51,618 nt of DNA from Spirochaetia bacterium (GTDB lineage: Bacteria; Spirochaetota; Spirochaetia; Treponematales; Treponemataceae): positions 1 through 51,618 of the forward strand of contig JALELH010000004.1 of assembly GCA_022768865.1 (NCBI GenBank). Direction: 5' to 3'. Shown one piece after another: positions 8,750 through 17,643 of the stretch (positions are counted from its first letter, which is position 1; the number at the start of each line of letters is the position of its first letter). Both the position numbers and the translations under genes were made by a program. The notes under the pieces are model-generated. The model saw only the letters and a program-made list of their open reading frames with translations. It had not been told where the DNA came from and searched no databases.

Positions 8750-9391
8750 ATGAATACAACAAAATCGGCATTGATTTTAATAGACATGGAAAATGGCTTT
8801 ATAAATGAAAAGTCCGTTCACTGCATAAAAAACGCAAGGGCAACAATTCCGTCCTGTGCCTTTGCTATTGAACAGGCGCGCAAAAAAGACATTCCGATTT
8901 TCTTTGTAAAACGCCAGTACCGCAAGGACGGCAGCGATGTAGAAAACACCCGCTACGATTCCTGGAAGAACGGCGGCAGAAGCATGCAGCCTGATTCAAC
9001 TGGTTTTGCAAGCGATGAATTTCCGCCGGAATTAACTCCTGCACAAAATGACTACATAATCGTAAAGCCAAGATGGAGTGCTTTTTTTCAGACTGAACTT
9101 GATTTGATTTTGCGCCGCCTGCAGATTCGAACCGTAATCCTTGCAGGAACTACAACGCCAAACTGCGTCCGCACAACATGCTACGATGCCAATTCCCTTG
9201 ACTACAATGTCGTTGTTTTAAAAGACTGCTGTTCTTCCCAGACAGAAGAAATCCAGAAAGTAAACATGGAAGACATGGAACGCATGGGCGCAAAAATTTT
9301 AACTTCAAAAGAATTTGCCAGCTACAACGAAAATACAGTTGCTGATTTAAGCAGCAGGATTTTCAATGAAATTCAGGTTTTTAATGGCTGA
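8750..9391 (+). CDS. Isochorismatase-family cysteine hydrolase
   Basis: 213 aa from the ATG at 8750, chosen because GGAGG (8740-8744) precedes it and because the earlier in-frame ATG at 8723 overlaps the likely -10 box TATAAT (8719-8724). The family triad is visible: Asp in LILIDMENGF, Lys in VKPRWSAF and Cys in TTPNCVRTTCYDA. These enzymes hydrolyse amides or vinyl ethers (nicotinamide, N-carbamoyl compounds, isochorismate). The substrate cannot be chosen from sequence, and no siderophore or NAD genes are adjacent. It is single-gene and cytosolic (no signal peptide). Confidence 0.88.
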   Translation: MNTTKSALILIDMENGFINEKSVHCIKNARATIPSCAFAIEQARKKDIPIFFVKRQYRKDGSDVENTRYDSWKNGGRSMQPDSTGFASDEFPPELTPAQNDYIIVKPRWSAFFQTELDLILRRLQIRTVILAGTTTPNCVRTTCYDANSLDYNVVVLKDCCSSQTEEIQKVNMEDMERMGAKILTSKEFASYNENTVADLSSRIFNEIQVFNG

Positions 9392-9398
9392 AGTATTT

Positions 9399-10226
9399 TT
9401 ACTTCTGATTCATGAACATGCAGGTCGTAAAATCAAAAAGTTTTGCCGGCAAGAACCTTGCACAGAATAAATAAAATCCTGAATTTGTTCCTGCGCTGTA
9501 TCTTGCCTTAGGATTCTTTTTAGAAACTGCCTTCAGAATTAAATCTGTAATTACTCCAGGCCTGCTCAGTTTTTTAGAATCAACATAGGACTTTTCATAA
9601 AACTTTGCCGCATTGCAGGCATTTTCTTTGTATGCTGTTTCACCAGAAAATCTGCGGATATTTTTGCCGTGAATAATTCCCCAGTCAGTCTGAATCATTC
9701 CAGGCTCAATTATTACAACTTTAATTCCAAAATTTTTTACTTCCATTCTAAGTGCATCGCTTAATGCTTCTACGCAATATTTCGTTGCATGATACCAGCC
9801 GGAAAATGGCGTTGAAAATCTTCCTGCCACAGATGAAATATTTATAATCCTTCCGGAATGTTCTTTGCGCATAAAAGGCAACACGCCCTGAATCATCTGG
9901 CTTAAACCAAAAACATTTACGTCAAACTGCTTTTTTGCTTCTTCAACGGGAATGTCTTCTATACTTCCGCCCAGACCGAAACCTGCATTGTTTACAAGCA
10001 CGTCAATTTTTCCTTCTTCACTTACAATTGTTTCCACGCATTTTTTTATTGAATCAGAATCGCACAAATCAAGGTAAACAATTTTGCCGCCATTATCTTC
10101 AATGGGTTTCATAAGTTCCGTTCTTCTTGCAGCACCGTAAACCATATATTCTTTCTTTAAAAGTGCAAGAGAAACATCCAGACCGATTCCACTTGAAGCA
10201 CCCGTTACCAGTGCAACTTTCTTCAT
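9399..10226 (-). CDS. Short-chain dehydrogenase/reductase
   Basis: 275 aa classical SDR. TGASSGIG (8-15) binds NAD(P), NNAG is at about 84-87, and the catalytic Ser is in INISSVAGR with YHATK supplying Tyr and Lys. The 'GAARR' after the second strand suggests NADPH preference. The C-terminal hydrophobic segment (SGFYLFCARFLPAKLFDF) resembles retinol/sterol-type SDRs. AAGGAG precedes the ATG. It is convergent with the cysteine hydrolase (7 bp between stops) and divergent from the TetR gene, which may control it. The substrate is unknown. Confidence 0.9.
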   Translation of the reverse strand: MKKVALVTGASSGIGLDVSLALLKKEYMVYGAARRTELMKPIEDNGGKIVYLDLCDSDSIKKCVETIVSEEGKIDVLVNNAGFGLGGSIEDIPVEEAKKQFDVNVFGLSQMIQGVLPFMRKEHSGRIINISSVAGRFSTPFSGWYHATKYCVEALSDALRMEVKNFGIKVVIIEPGMIQTDWGIIHGKNIRRFSGETAYKENACNAAKFYEKSYVDSKKLSRPGVITDLILKAVSKKNPKARYSAGTNSGFYLFCARFLPAKLFDFTTCMFMNQK

Positions 10227-10251
10227 AAAATACTCCTTACAAAATTATTAA

Positions 10252-10436
10252 TGCAAATGTTGAATTTAGTATAATTTGAATATATATAAATTTTATTAAG
10301 CATGGATGCCGTAGGCAGGTTCAGGAATGAAAAAAAATCTGCACAAACGAAGTGCGGAAGCCTTTTTTTCAGGCCTGGTTCTGCCGAGAGGCATCTATTC
10401 TTTAAATAATAGTTTATTTTTTTCGACATTTGACTT
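10252..10436 (+). repeat. Palindromic repeat family 1, copy 2
   Basis: Full-length copy in the opposite orientation to copy 1. The terminal arms are TGCAAATGTTGAATTTA (about 10252) and TTCGACATTTGACT (about 10421-10434). The inner outer-stem reads GATGCC/GGCATC, where other copies have GACGCC/GGCGTC, so both arms changed together. The plus strand carries the short frame from ATG 10327 (MKKNLHKRSAEAFF...). It fills the gap between the SDR and TetR genes and may supply or disturb their promoters. Confidence 0.9.
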
Positions 10437-10528
10437 ATTAATTAATCAGATGCTAGATTATTTTTTACAGAAGATAAATAGAATTTTTAAAAGTGATACA
10501 AAAAAGCAAAAAAGTGTCAGGAGGAAAT

Positions 10529-11086
10529 ATGACGGAAACAGAAAATCCAAGTGCAAGGTTTTCACAAAGCCAGATACAGCAGGCACTTCTTTCTTTAATG
10601 AAAAAAACTCCTTATGCGGAAATTACCGTAAAGGAAATTTTATACGAAGCAAAAATTGCACGGAAAACTTTTTACAGGAATTTTATTTCCAAAGATGATG
10701 CCTTAAATTCCATTGTAAAAATTTATATAAAGAATTATGAAGAAGGAATTTTAAATCTTACGTCAGAAGACCTTACGGATTTTTTTGAATTTGTTTTTGC
10801 CTTTGTTGAAGACAATCTTGCATTTTTCAACATCCTCTGCAAAAACAAACTGGTTCATATTTTTTTTGAAGAGCTCAATGCTTCTATTCCCGTCTTTCAT
10901 AAAAAATTCTGTGCGGACTGTTCTTTTTTTAATAACCTGACTCAGGCACAGACTGAATATGCCATTGCCTTTAACATCGGCGCCATCTGGAACATTATCT
11001 TAAAATGGACTTCTGACGGAATGAAAATTCCAAAGAAAAAAATAATTTCCGGCATTGTAAAATACCTGGATTTTCTGCACGGATGA
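10529..11086 (+). CDS. TetR/AcrR-family transcriptional regulator
   Basis: 185 aa from the ATG at 10529, which has an AGGAGG site at 10519-10524; the in-frame upstream start at 10493 lacks one. The N-terminal helix-turn-helix is typical (ALLSLMKKTPYAEITVKEI then KIARKTFYRNF). The C-terminal ligand domain has the DhaS/TetR_C_7-like pattern FAFVEDNLAFFNIL. It is probably a repressor of a neighbour, either the SDR upstream or the GH95-like gene downstream. The ligand is unknown. Confidence 0.88.
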   Translation: MTETENPSARFSQSQIQQALLSLMKKTPYAEITVKEILYEAKIARKTFYRNFISKDDALNSIVKIYIKNYEEGILNLTSEDLTDFFEFVFAFVEDNLAFFNILCKNKLVHIFFEELNASIPVFHKKFCADCSFFNNLTQAQTEYAIAFNIGAIWNIILKWTSDGMKIPKKKIISGIVKYLDFLHG

Positions 11087-11102
11087 TTTCCCCGCTTTTA
11101 CT

Positions 11103-11130
11103 TTGAAACACTGCCAAATTGTGCTAAACT
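11103..11130 (+). promoter_or_regulatory. Promoter of the GH95-like gene, leaderless
   Basis: TTGAAA (11103-11108), 16-nt spacer, TAAACT (11125-11130). Only six bases separate the -10 from the ATG at 11137 and no ribosome site fits between them. Confidence 0.55.
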
Positions 11131-11136
11131 TAAATC

Positions 11137-13098
11137 ATGAGCAAGCTTACAAAAAAATCACCAGCAGAAAATTTTGATGGATTTCCTGTTGCCAATGGAA
11201 GAATCGGCGCAACAGTTCTGGGCAACCCGGACCATGAAGTTCTTTTCCTTAATGAAGAATCCCTGTGGTCAAAGGCATATTACGAAAGGACAAATCCACA
11301 GAGCCTTAAAGCAATAAAAGAAATTTCTACACTTGTTTCACAGGAACGCTTTGAAGAAGCAGAAGATACGGTTTTAGAATCTTTAAGCGGCATTCCGCAA
11401 GACCAGGCTTTAACCTGTTCCGGCGCAGAAGTTCACATTGACTTCTACGATGCAGAACACAGCAAAAATTCCGGCTTTGAAAAATACGATTCATATAAAA
11501 GGGAAATTGATTTTGAAACGGGCATTGTTTCATCAGAATTTTCCGTTGAATCAGCAGTTTCCGGCGGAAAAGATTTTTCAAGAACTTCTTCCAACACTTC
11601 CATAACCTATACCCGCGAATGTTTTGCAAGCGGCAGCGGAAACGTTATCGTCTACCACATTTCTTCAAGCGTGCCAAAAAGCATTTATCTTCGTGCCTCA
11701 ATTTTAAAAGCTGACTGTGCAAAAAAATATTCCCTTACAAATGACACAATCGGTCTTTTAGACATTAATGGAATTCCTTCATGCACAATGGTAACGGCAG
11801 TTGCTTCAGGGGGAACTGTTTCAATAAAAGGCGAATACATTATCGTTGAAAAATCCGACGACGTTACCCTTTACATCGACGTAGAAACGGGCTACAGAAG
11901 AAGACACTTCCGCACAAAGCAGGGAGACGTTCACAAAAAACCACTTGCCGCAGCAGCAAAATGTGCAGACCTTGCATTAAAAAGAATCTGCTTTGCTTCC
12001 GGCACTTCCTATGAAAATTTAAAGGCAGACCACATTGCAGAATATTCATCATGGAACAGCCAGGCAGAACTTTTAATAGACGGGAAAGAAAACCCGGACT
12101 GGGAACTTGCAAAATACAGACTTATTTCTGACTTACGCCCGCAGGCAACCCTTCCAAAAACAAAAAACGGAATATGGACTTCAAAAGAAAAGTTCAGCCT
12201 TACGGAAAATTCAATCTACAGGCATGCTGCCGGAATGACGGGTCTTTCAAAACTTAATGCACCATTTTTTAATCTTGCAAAAACACTTTACAGGCACGGA
12301 AAAGAAACTGCAGAAAAAATGTATGGCGCAGAAGGTTTTGTATGCCACAGTTCAACTGACATCTGGGGAGACGCAGCACCGTCAGGAAAAGATTTAAATA
12401 ACTATTCACCGCTGGGTACCTTAGCCATAGCCCGTGCTGCTGTTGAGCATTACGAATATTCCCTTGATAAAAAACAGCTGAAAAAATCCTTTAAGCTTTT
12501 AAAATCAGCATGCTATTTTTTCATGAATTATCTTGTTCCTGCAGATGAAAAAAAACACTTGATTTTAACTCCATCCTTTGCAGAAAATAAAATCTGTGAG
12601 CGTTCAGAAAAGGACTCTGCTGCCGTAAAAGAAATTTTTGCACTTACTTTGCGTGCCATGAAATATCTTGGAAAATCAACTGATACATTTGCCTTTGCCT
12701 TAACGGAAGCAGGCAAAAAACTTATAGTTTCAGAAGATGCCGATTTTTCAGTTGAAGAAGAAAATATTCCTTTGGAAAACTTTGACGGATGGCTTTGCAA
12801 TGCAAAAGATTCAGTTTTGAAATGCCGGATGAATGGCGACAGAATTGAACTTACACTTTTAGATTCTGTACCTGCACAATGGAAAAACGGTTCACTGAAA
12901 AAAGTTCAGCTTATGGGAAACATTCTTTGCAACATTGAATGGAAGGACGGCAAATTTGAAAACGCAGTTCTTTATACAAACCCAGGAACTGTTTTCTGGA
13001 AAAAACTTTTAATTAAATACGACGGCAAGGAATACAACACCCAGCTTTCAGAAGACGGAAAACTGGATTTAAAAAACGTTTTGCCATCAACTATTTGA
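11137..13098 (+). CDS. GH95-like (alpha-fucosidase family) protein, shortened and lacking active-site parts
   Basis: 653 aa, against about 750-800 usual for GH95. The N-terminal beta domain is clear (FPVANGRIGATVLGN, FLNEESLW, YKREIDFETGIV). The helical barrel begins normally, and the conserved H-N-T-D/N-W region appears as CHSSTDIWGD (about 404-413), with Ser replacing the first catalytic Asn. After LTPSFAEN and KEIFALTLRAMKYLG the protein jumps to the C-terminal beta domain (DGWLCNAKDSV, LLDSVPAQWKNGSLK), so the barrel half holding the general-acid Glu segment (usually EWLED-like) is missing. It has no signal peptide. Hydrolytic activity is doubtful; it may be decaying or a binding protein. 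Family placement is from remembered motifs. Confidence 0.75.
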   Translation: MSKLTKKSPAENFDGFPVANGRIGATVLGNPDHEVLFLNEESLWSKAYYERTNPQSLKAIKEISTLVSQERFEEAEDTVLESLSGIPQDQALTCSGAEVHIDFYDAEHSKNSGFEKYDSYKREIDFETGIVSSEFSVESAVSGGKDFSRTSSNTSITYTRECFASGSGNVIVYHISSSVPKSIYLRASILKADCAKKYSLTNDTIGLLDINGIPSCTMVTAVASGGTVSIKGEYIIVEKSDDVTLYIDVETGYRRRHFRTKQGDVHKKPLAAAAKCADLALKRICFASGTSYENLKADHIAEYSSWNSQAELLIDGKENPDWELAKYRLISDLRPQATLPKTKNGIWTSKEKFSLTENSIYRHAAGMTGLSKLNAPFFNLAKTLYRHGKETAEKMYGAEGFVCHSSTDIWGDAAPSGKDLNNYSPLGTLAIARAAVEHYEYSLDKKQLKKSFKLLKSACYFFMNYLVPADEKKHLILTPSFAENKICERSEKDSAAVKEIFALTLRAMKYLGKSTDTFAFALTEAGKKLIVSEDADFSVEEENIPLENFDGWLCNAKDSVLKCRMNGDRIELTLLDSVPAQWKNGSLKKVQLMGNILCNIEWKDGKFENAVLYTNPGTVFWKKLLIKYDGKEYNTQLSEDGKLDLKNVLPSTI

Positions 13099-13132
13099 TT
13101 TATATACTACAAAAAGGATTGTTCCTTATTTA

Positions 13133-13255
13133 CTATTGTCATCCCGAACTTGCGCTCGTCACCCTGAGGACGCTCAGGGTCTGCAATGATTAAGCAACAC
13201 AGACCCTGAATCAAGTTCAGGGTGACAATTCTTTTTAGATAGCCAATGACAATAG
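13133..13255. repeat. GTCAYYCTGAA-type repeat cluster
   Basis: Intergenic between two convergent genes. The outer arms CTATTGTCAT (13133-13142) and ATGACAATAG (13246-13255) are inverted. Inside are hairpins such as CCCTGAGGACGCTCAGGG and CCCTGAATCAAGTTCAGGG. These could end transcription from both sides. Confidence 0.75.
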
Positions 13256-13275
13256 CGGCATTTTAATAGCTGCAA

Positions 13276-13998
13276 TTATTTCCTTATTGTTACTTTTCCG
13301 TCTTCCTTTGCAATGAAGGCAACGGGCTTGTTTTTAGTAAAGAAACCGCATTCAACAACGCCTGTAATGCCGTCAATTTTTTCTTCCATTTCTGCAGGAT
13401 CCACAGGTGAACTCCAGAGGCAGTCAACAATCATGTTACCGTTATCTGTAATTACAGGTCCTGCTTTCTTTACGCCTTCGCGGACTTTGCAGCTTGCACC
13501 AAGTTTTTCAAGTGCCTTAATTACAGGAACGCGGGCATCGGCAATGATTTCTACCGGCAGCGGAAATTTTGTTCCAAGGCTTTCTACATCCTTTGAACCG
13601 TCTGCAACAATTGCTAAAAATTTAGAATTATATTCAACAATCTTTTCACGCAGATGTGCTGCACCGCCGCCTTTAATCAGGTTGTTTTTCTGGTCAATTT
13701 CATCTGCACCGTCAATGGCAAGATCAAGAACTCCGCCTATGGCTTTGTCGTTTAATGTATAGACCGGAATTCCGTATTCTTCACAGGCAAGCTGTGTCTG
13801 AAAACTTGTAACTACGGCTTTTACATCTTTCAAAGTTCCGTCTGCAATGCGTTCTGAAAGGCGTTTTACTGCAGGCATGGCTGTTGAACCTGTTCCAAGG
13901 CCAATCTTCATTCCGCTGAAAATTTTTCCTTCAGCAATCAATGTGTCTACTGCTGTTGTTGCAGCAAGCACTTTCTGTTCATCTTTTGAAATACTCAT
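13276..13998 (-). CDS. rpiA: Ribose-5-phosphate isomerase A
   Basis: Interconverts ribose 5-phosphate and ribulose 5-phosphate in the non-oxidative pentose phosphate pathway. 240 aa. Family signatures: GLGTGSTA, DLAIDGADEID and KGGGAAHLREKIV (catalytic Glu), plus the late DCLW and GVVECGFF motifs. Its start codon overlaps the stop of aroDE (TAATG), so the two are translationally coupled; together they link pentose phosphates to aromatic synthesis. Confidence 0.97.
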   Translation of the reverse strand: MSISKDEQKVLAATTAVDTLIAEGKIFSGMKIGLGTGSTAMPAVKRLSERIADGTLKDVKAVVTSFQTQLACEEYGIPVYTLNDKAIGGVLDLAIDGADEIDQKNNLIKGGGAAHLREKIVEYNSKFLAIVADGSKDVESLGTKFPLPVEIIADARVPVIKALEKLGASCKVREGVKKAGPVITDNGNMIVDCLWSSPVDPAEMEEKIDGITGVVECGFFTKNKPVAFIAKEDGKVTIRK

Positions 13999-15491
13999 TA
14001 GTATTGTTCTCCTGTAAATAATTCAAACTGCTTGTATCCCTGATAACGAAGCATGTAGTATCCGTTGCAAACATGGCAGCCTGCTTCCTTTGCACGTGCC
14101 ATTATTGGTGTAACTTCCGGCATATAGACAATGTCAAAAAGAACTTCTTTGCCGGAAAAATCATAAAAGAACAGCGGGTCATTTTCTGCCGTTGAACTTT
14201 CCTTACAGTGCATTCCTTTTGAAGTTGTCTGAATGATTATATCAGAATATTTTCTTATTAACTTGATGGATTCAGAAGAAAGTGGGCCATATTCAAAATC
14301 GTATTTTTCTGCCAGTGCCTTTGCTTTCCCGATGGTGCGGTTAAAGACGCATGCTTTTGCACCTGACTTATGGACTGCATAGGCAATTGCTTTAGCGGCT
14401 CCTCCGGCTCCAATAATAGAAACTTTCTTGTGCTTTAAATTTTTAAGTTCCGTAAATTCTAAAAGTGAACGCAAAAATCCGTCTGCATCCGTGTTGTAGC
14501 AAGACCACTTTCCGTCATTTAAAACCATTGTATTGCTTGCACCGATATCAAGAACTTCCGGCGAAATATTGCTTGCCTTTTCCAGAACAGCTTCCTTATG
14601 GGGAACCGTAACGGAAAATCCCTGAACGCCCACCGTTTCTGCAAAGTGCAATGCCTGATCAAAATTTTCAGCAGGGAAAGGAATGTAAACGGAATTCATT
14701 TCATGGCGGCTGTAGCCTGCATTGTGAAGTTCCGGGCTAGAAGTTCCTGCCAGAGGCCAGCCTGTAATTCCATAGATTTTTGTATTTTCGTTAATTGATT
14801 TTATTCTGTAAACATCATTAAGCTTTACAACATCAAGGTGTGCAATGTTTGCTGTGTTTGCCATGCTTTCCGGAGACGAAGTATAAGTCAAAAAATTCTT
14901 CAGCTTGGCACCGAGAATTCTGGAAGGAATACCCATTGGTCCCATGGCAAGAAGAATATGATTGTTGTCCCTGAGCTTTGATGCTTCATTAAAAAGATTG
15001 GTTACGTCATCAAGGCTGTGCGGCATAAAGGCAATTTTTGGAATTTCAAAACCGGAAGTTTTCATTCTCTTTAATCTGCCTGCAATGTCAGGAACAGGAT
15101 TGTGCATGTCATGAAAACTTCTAATTACTTTTGTATCAAAAGCAAGGGTTGCATCTTCCAGGCTTGGAATATGAAAATCTTCTTCAAAATCTACGTATGC
15201 AAAGTTGCGTGTTTTATCTTCATCTGCAAAAGAAAGGGCACGTGCAAAAAGAACTGTTCTTGCAGCTTCTCCTTCAACAAATTTTCCACCGTCAATCTGC
15301 CTGCGGATTGTCAGAATACACGGCACGTCACAAAGAGAAGGAAAACGGCGGACGTAAAGGCGTTCATCTGTATTAAGATAATCTACGCGGAGTTCAGCAA
15401 TGTCTATTTTATCCTTGTATTTTGCCAAAGTATCAAGGTTCTCCCTGATTGTTGTTCCAGTTAATGTCAAACAGATTTTTGGTCTTTCCAT
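13998..15491 (-). CDS. aroDE: Bifunctional 3-dehydroquinate dehydratase (type I) / shikimate dehydrogenase
   Basis: 497 aa from the ATG at 15491, chosen because a GGAG site precedes it; an in-frame ATG at 15527 would overlap the upstream gene and add an atypical tail. Domain 1 (about 1-225) is type I dehydratase, with the catalytic His in IRSFHDMH and the Schiff-base Lys in EIPKIAFMP. Domain 2 (about 235-497) is shikimate dehydrogenase: GITGWPLAGTSSPELHN, VTVPHKEAV (catalytic Lys), VSIIGAGGAAKAIAYA. This fusion also occurs in Chlamydiae and plants. It carries out two consecutive steps of the shikimate pathway in the cytosol. Confidence 0.95.
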   Translation of the reverse strand: MERPKICLTLTGTTIRENLDTLAKYKDKIDIAELRVDYLNTDERLYVRRFPSLCDVPCILTIRRQIDGGKFVEGEAARTVLFARALSFADEDKTRNFAYVDFEEDFHIPSLEDATLAFDTKVIRSFHDMHNPVPDIAGRLKRMKTSGFEIPKIAFMPHSLDDVTNLFNEASKLRDNNHILLAMGPMGIPSRILGAKLKNFLTYTSSPESMANTANIAHLDVVKLNDVYRIKSINENTKIYGITGWPLAGTSSPELHNAGYSRHEMNSVYIPFPAENFDQALHFAETVGVQGFSVTVPHKEAVLEKASNISPEVLDIGASNTMVLNDGKWSCYNTDADGFLRSLLEFTELKNLKHKKVSIIGAGGAAKAIAYAVHKSGAKACVFNRTIGKAKALAEKYDFEYGPLSSESIKLIRKYSDIIIQTTSKGMHCKESSTAENDPLFFYDFSGKEVLFDIVYMPEVTPIMARAKEAGCHVCNGYYMLRYQGYKQFELFTGEQY

Positions 15492-15504
15492 TTTATTCTC
15501 CAGG

Positions 15505-17643
15505 TTATTTTTCTTTGCGTAAAGCAAGGGCGTTTCTTAATTTCTTTACGCGTGATATTTTTGCAATTTCAATTTCCAGTTCTTCCGCTTCCATGGTTTC
15601 TTTATTTTCTACGGTAAGATAAAGAACAGGAACTTCAATATTTTTTACTACGGTTTTCGGCAGGCCAAGAATCAATTCTTTTTTGCCCGTAACTTCAAGT
15701 TCAACAAGACAATTTTTCTGAATTGCACTTTCAAGAACATGAACCTTGCCTGTAAAATTCATTCCGAAAGCTTCCATTAATTCAAAGCGCACGCTTGAAG
15801 GCCGAAGCTGTTCTTTTTCTATAATAATCCTGCGCTCAATTCTGTCCAGCAGGCCGTCTTTCTGGTCTTCCGTTGTTTCAAGCTGATTAAGAAAGTTGCG
15901 GAATTTTTCCATTAAATTCCTTGCATTTGAAGTCTTGTTTTTTATTTCAGCAGGTGAATCAGTTTTACAAGGTGAACCTAATCCTTCAAAAGAAACAGAA
16001 GTTCCCTTTACAGCTGGAAGTCCCTGAACCACATCATCTTTGCGGACTGACTTAATCCTGCCGTTAATGTCAATGCCGGATTTTTTCATTGCATCCTGTG
16101 CGTCGGCATCATTTGTAAAATCAAGAAGATAAATGCCGGGAGCAAGAATTTTCATAATGTGATTTTTAAATGCAGGATTATTTTCCGCCCTGTAAATATT
16201 TTCTTCTGAAACTTTTAAAACATAGCCTTTAAACAAAGATGCAGAATTATAAGACTGCCACCATTCATCCAAAGAGACTTTTAAATTCTGCGGCACAGGA
16301 AAAGAAGAATATTTATTTAATGCTTCTATGATTTTTTCTTTTGTATAACCGCAATCAAATCCGCGGATAGCAGACTGACGGTTAATTTCAAAAGTTGCCG
16401 TAACATCGCAGCGAAGGACATCAAGAAATTTTACAAGTTCCAGATATTCACCCGTCATAAGCCCCGGCATAACCGTAACGCTGTAACCTGTATCAACGCT
16501 TAAAACTTTTTTTTCTGCAGAACAGTTGTCTGCAAAGGCATCCGGTTCCGTAAAAATCAAAGGGCGGTCATCTTTTGTGCAGCAAAGCTTCATCAGGCCA
16601 AAAGCAATGGCGCTTTTAATCATTGATTCAATCATTGCAGAACCAAGGTTTTCTGCAAGTTCCTGACTGTCTGCACCTGCAAGGATTCTTGAAAACCTTC
16701 TTGTGCTGAAATCTTCGTCGCCGCTTTTTCCCTTTATTAAAAATGCAAGGGCAAACAATTTTTCTTCTGTAAAATACTTTCCTTTAGCAAAATCAAGGGT
16801 AGCAGCAAAAGTCTGCCCGTTGAAAACAAGGGCGCGCCTTGAAAACAAACCTGCACCGGCTACACAAAGATAAACTGCCTGACTTTTAAAAGGCAATGCA
16901 CAGAAACCTGCAAGGCGTTCCCAGTTTGGCTCAAAACTTTTACCGTCGTCACTCTGACAAAAAAGTGCCAGGTTTTTCATGCCTGCAAAAAGACGTTCAA
17001 AAATTTCCGTAGATTCAATTCCACAGATTTCCTTTAATTCCGAATCCGTTTTCTTTTTTAAACTTCCATTGGCTTTGCAGAATTCAGGATGCGATAAAAC
17101 ATAGGAAATAAAAACTGCAATTAACTGCGGACTAAGCTTTCTTCCGCAACCTGCATTTTCTGCATCCTTTATGCTTTCTGATTCTGAAAATTTTTCTTCT
17201 CCAATTAAGTTTCCAAGTTCAAGAATAGGATTAAGTTCTTCCTCTAAATGAGGATTTATGGCAACAGTGCTTTTCCCCGTGATTTTATTTCTGCGGCTGA
17301 AAATTATTAAACGCTCTTCAAGGCTTGCAATTTCTTCGTAGAGTTCACCCTGTTCCATGACAGGCACAAAGAATTTTTCCAGCTTTCGTATGTCGGCATC
17401 GGGAATAAATTTTATTGCCGTCAAAACCTTTATGTCTTTTTTATCAAGATAAGAAATCAGGGTTTCTTTATTTTCTTTTTTGCGCAGGATTACACTTAAA
17501 TCTTCTACCAGTTTGGGCTTGTTGTAAGGAGTTTTAATTTCTCCAAGATACATGTGAATTAAATCAAAAAAATAATCATCCGGCAAAGACGTAAAGCTTT
17601 CGCGCCATTCAATGATTTTTTCTACTTTTGAATCAAGTTTCAT
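15505..17643 (-). CDS. XPB helicase-associated protein (Helicase_C_3-type)
   Basis: 712 aa, mostly helical. It overlaps the end of the XPB helicase gene by 4 bp (start 17643, helicase stop 17640), so the two are coupled and probably act together. The segment around 430-520 (ATFEINRQSAIRGFDCGYTKEKIIEAL, SLDEWW, ILAPGIYLLDF) matches the XPB/Ssl2-like helicase-associated domain known beside bacterial XPB. The N-terminal winged-helix-like repeats (about 40-130) suggest DNA or protein contacts. The C-terminal WYL-like beta segment (SVRFELMEAFGMNFTG...) is a guess. Role in repair is inferred from its partner. Confidence 0.7.
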   Translation of the reverse strand: MKLDSKVEKIIEWRESFTSLPDDYFFDLIHMYLGEIKTPYNKPKLVEDLSVILRKKENKETLISYLDKKDIKVLTAIKFIPDADIRKLEKFFVPVMEQGELYEEIASLEERLIIFSRRNKITGKSTVAINPHLEEELNPILELGNLIGEEKFSESESIKDAENAGCGRKLSPQLIAVFISYVLSHPEFCKANGSLKKKTDSELKEICGIESTEIFERLFAGMKNLALFCQSDDGKSFEPNWERLAGFCALPFKSQAVYLCVAGAGLFSRRALVFNGQTFAATLDFAKGKYFTEEKLFALAFLIKGKSGDEDFSTRRFSRILAGADSQELAENLGSAMIESMIKSAIAFGLMKLCCTKDDRPLIFTEPDAFADNCSAEKKVLSVDTGYSVTVMPGLMTGEYLELVKFLDVLRCDVTATFEINRQSAIRGFDCGYTKEKIIEALNKYSSFPVPQNLKVSLDEWWQSYNSASLFKGYVLKVSEENIYRAENNPAFKNHIMKILAPGIYLLDFTNDADAQDAMKKSGIDINGRIKSVRKDDVVQGLPAVKGTSVSFEGLGSPCKTDSPAEIKNKTSNARNLMEKFRNFLNQLETTEDQKDGLLDRIERRIIIEKEQLRPSSVRFELMEAFGMNFTGKVHVLESAIQKNCLVELEVTGKKELILGLPKTVVKNIEVPVLYLTVENKETMEAEELEIEIAKISRVKKLRNALALRKEK

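Noticed and set aside
8679..8750. A tRNA or small RNA after aspS
   Set aside because: Only a terminator hairpin and a promoter are there; no cloverleaf could be drawn. I found no tRNA anywhere in the window by eye.
10327..10698. Repeat-derived frame of 123 aa overlapping the TetR start
   Set aside because: Beyond the conserved ~22 codons it runs through unrelated sequence and the TetR gene in another frame, so it is not a gene of that length.
15491..15527. Upstream start for the aroDE fusion
   Set aside because: The ATG at 15527 lies inside the preceding gene and adds residues not typical of dehydroquinate dehydratases; the ATG at 15491 has its own GGAG site.
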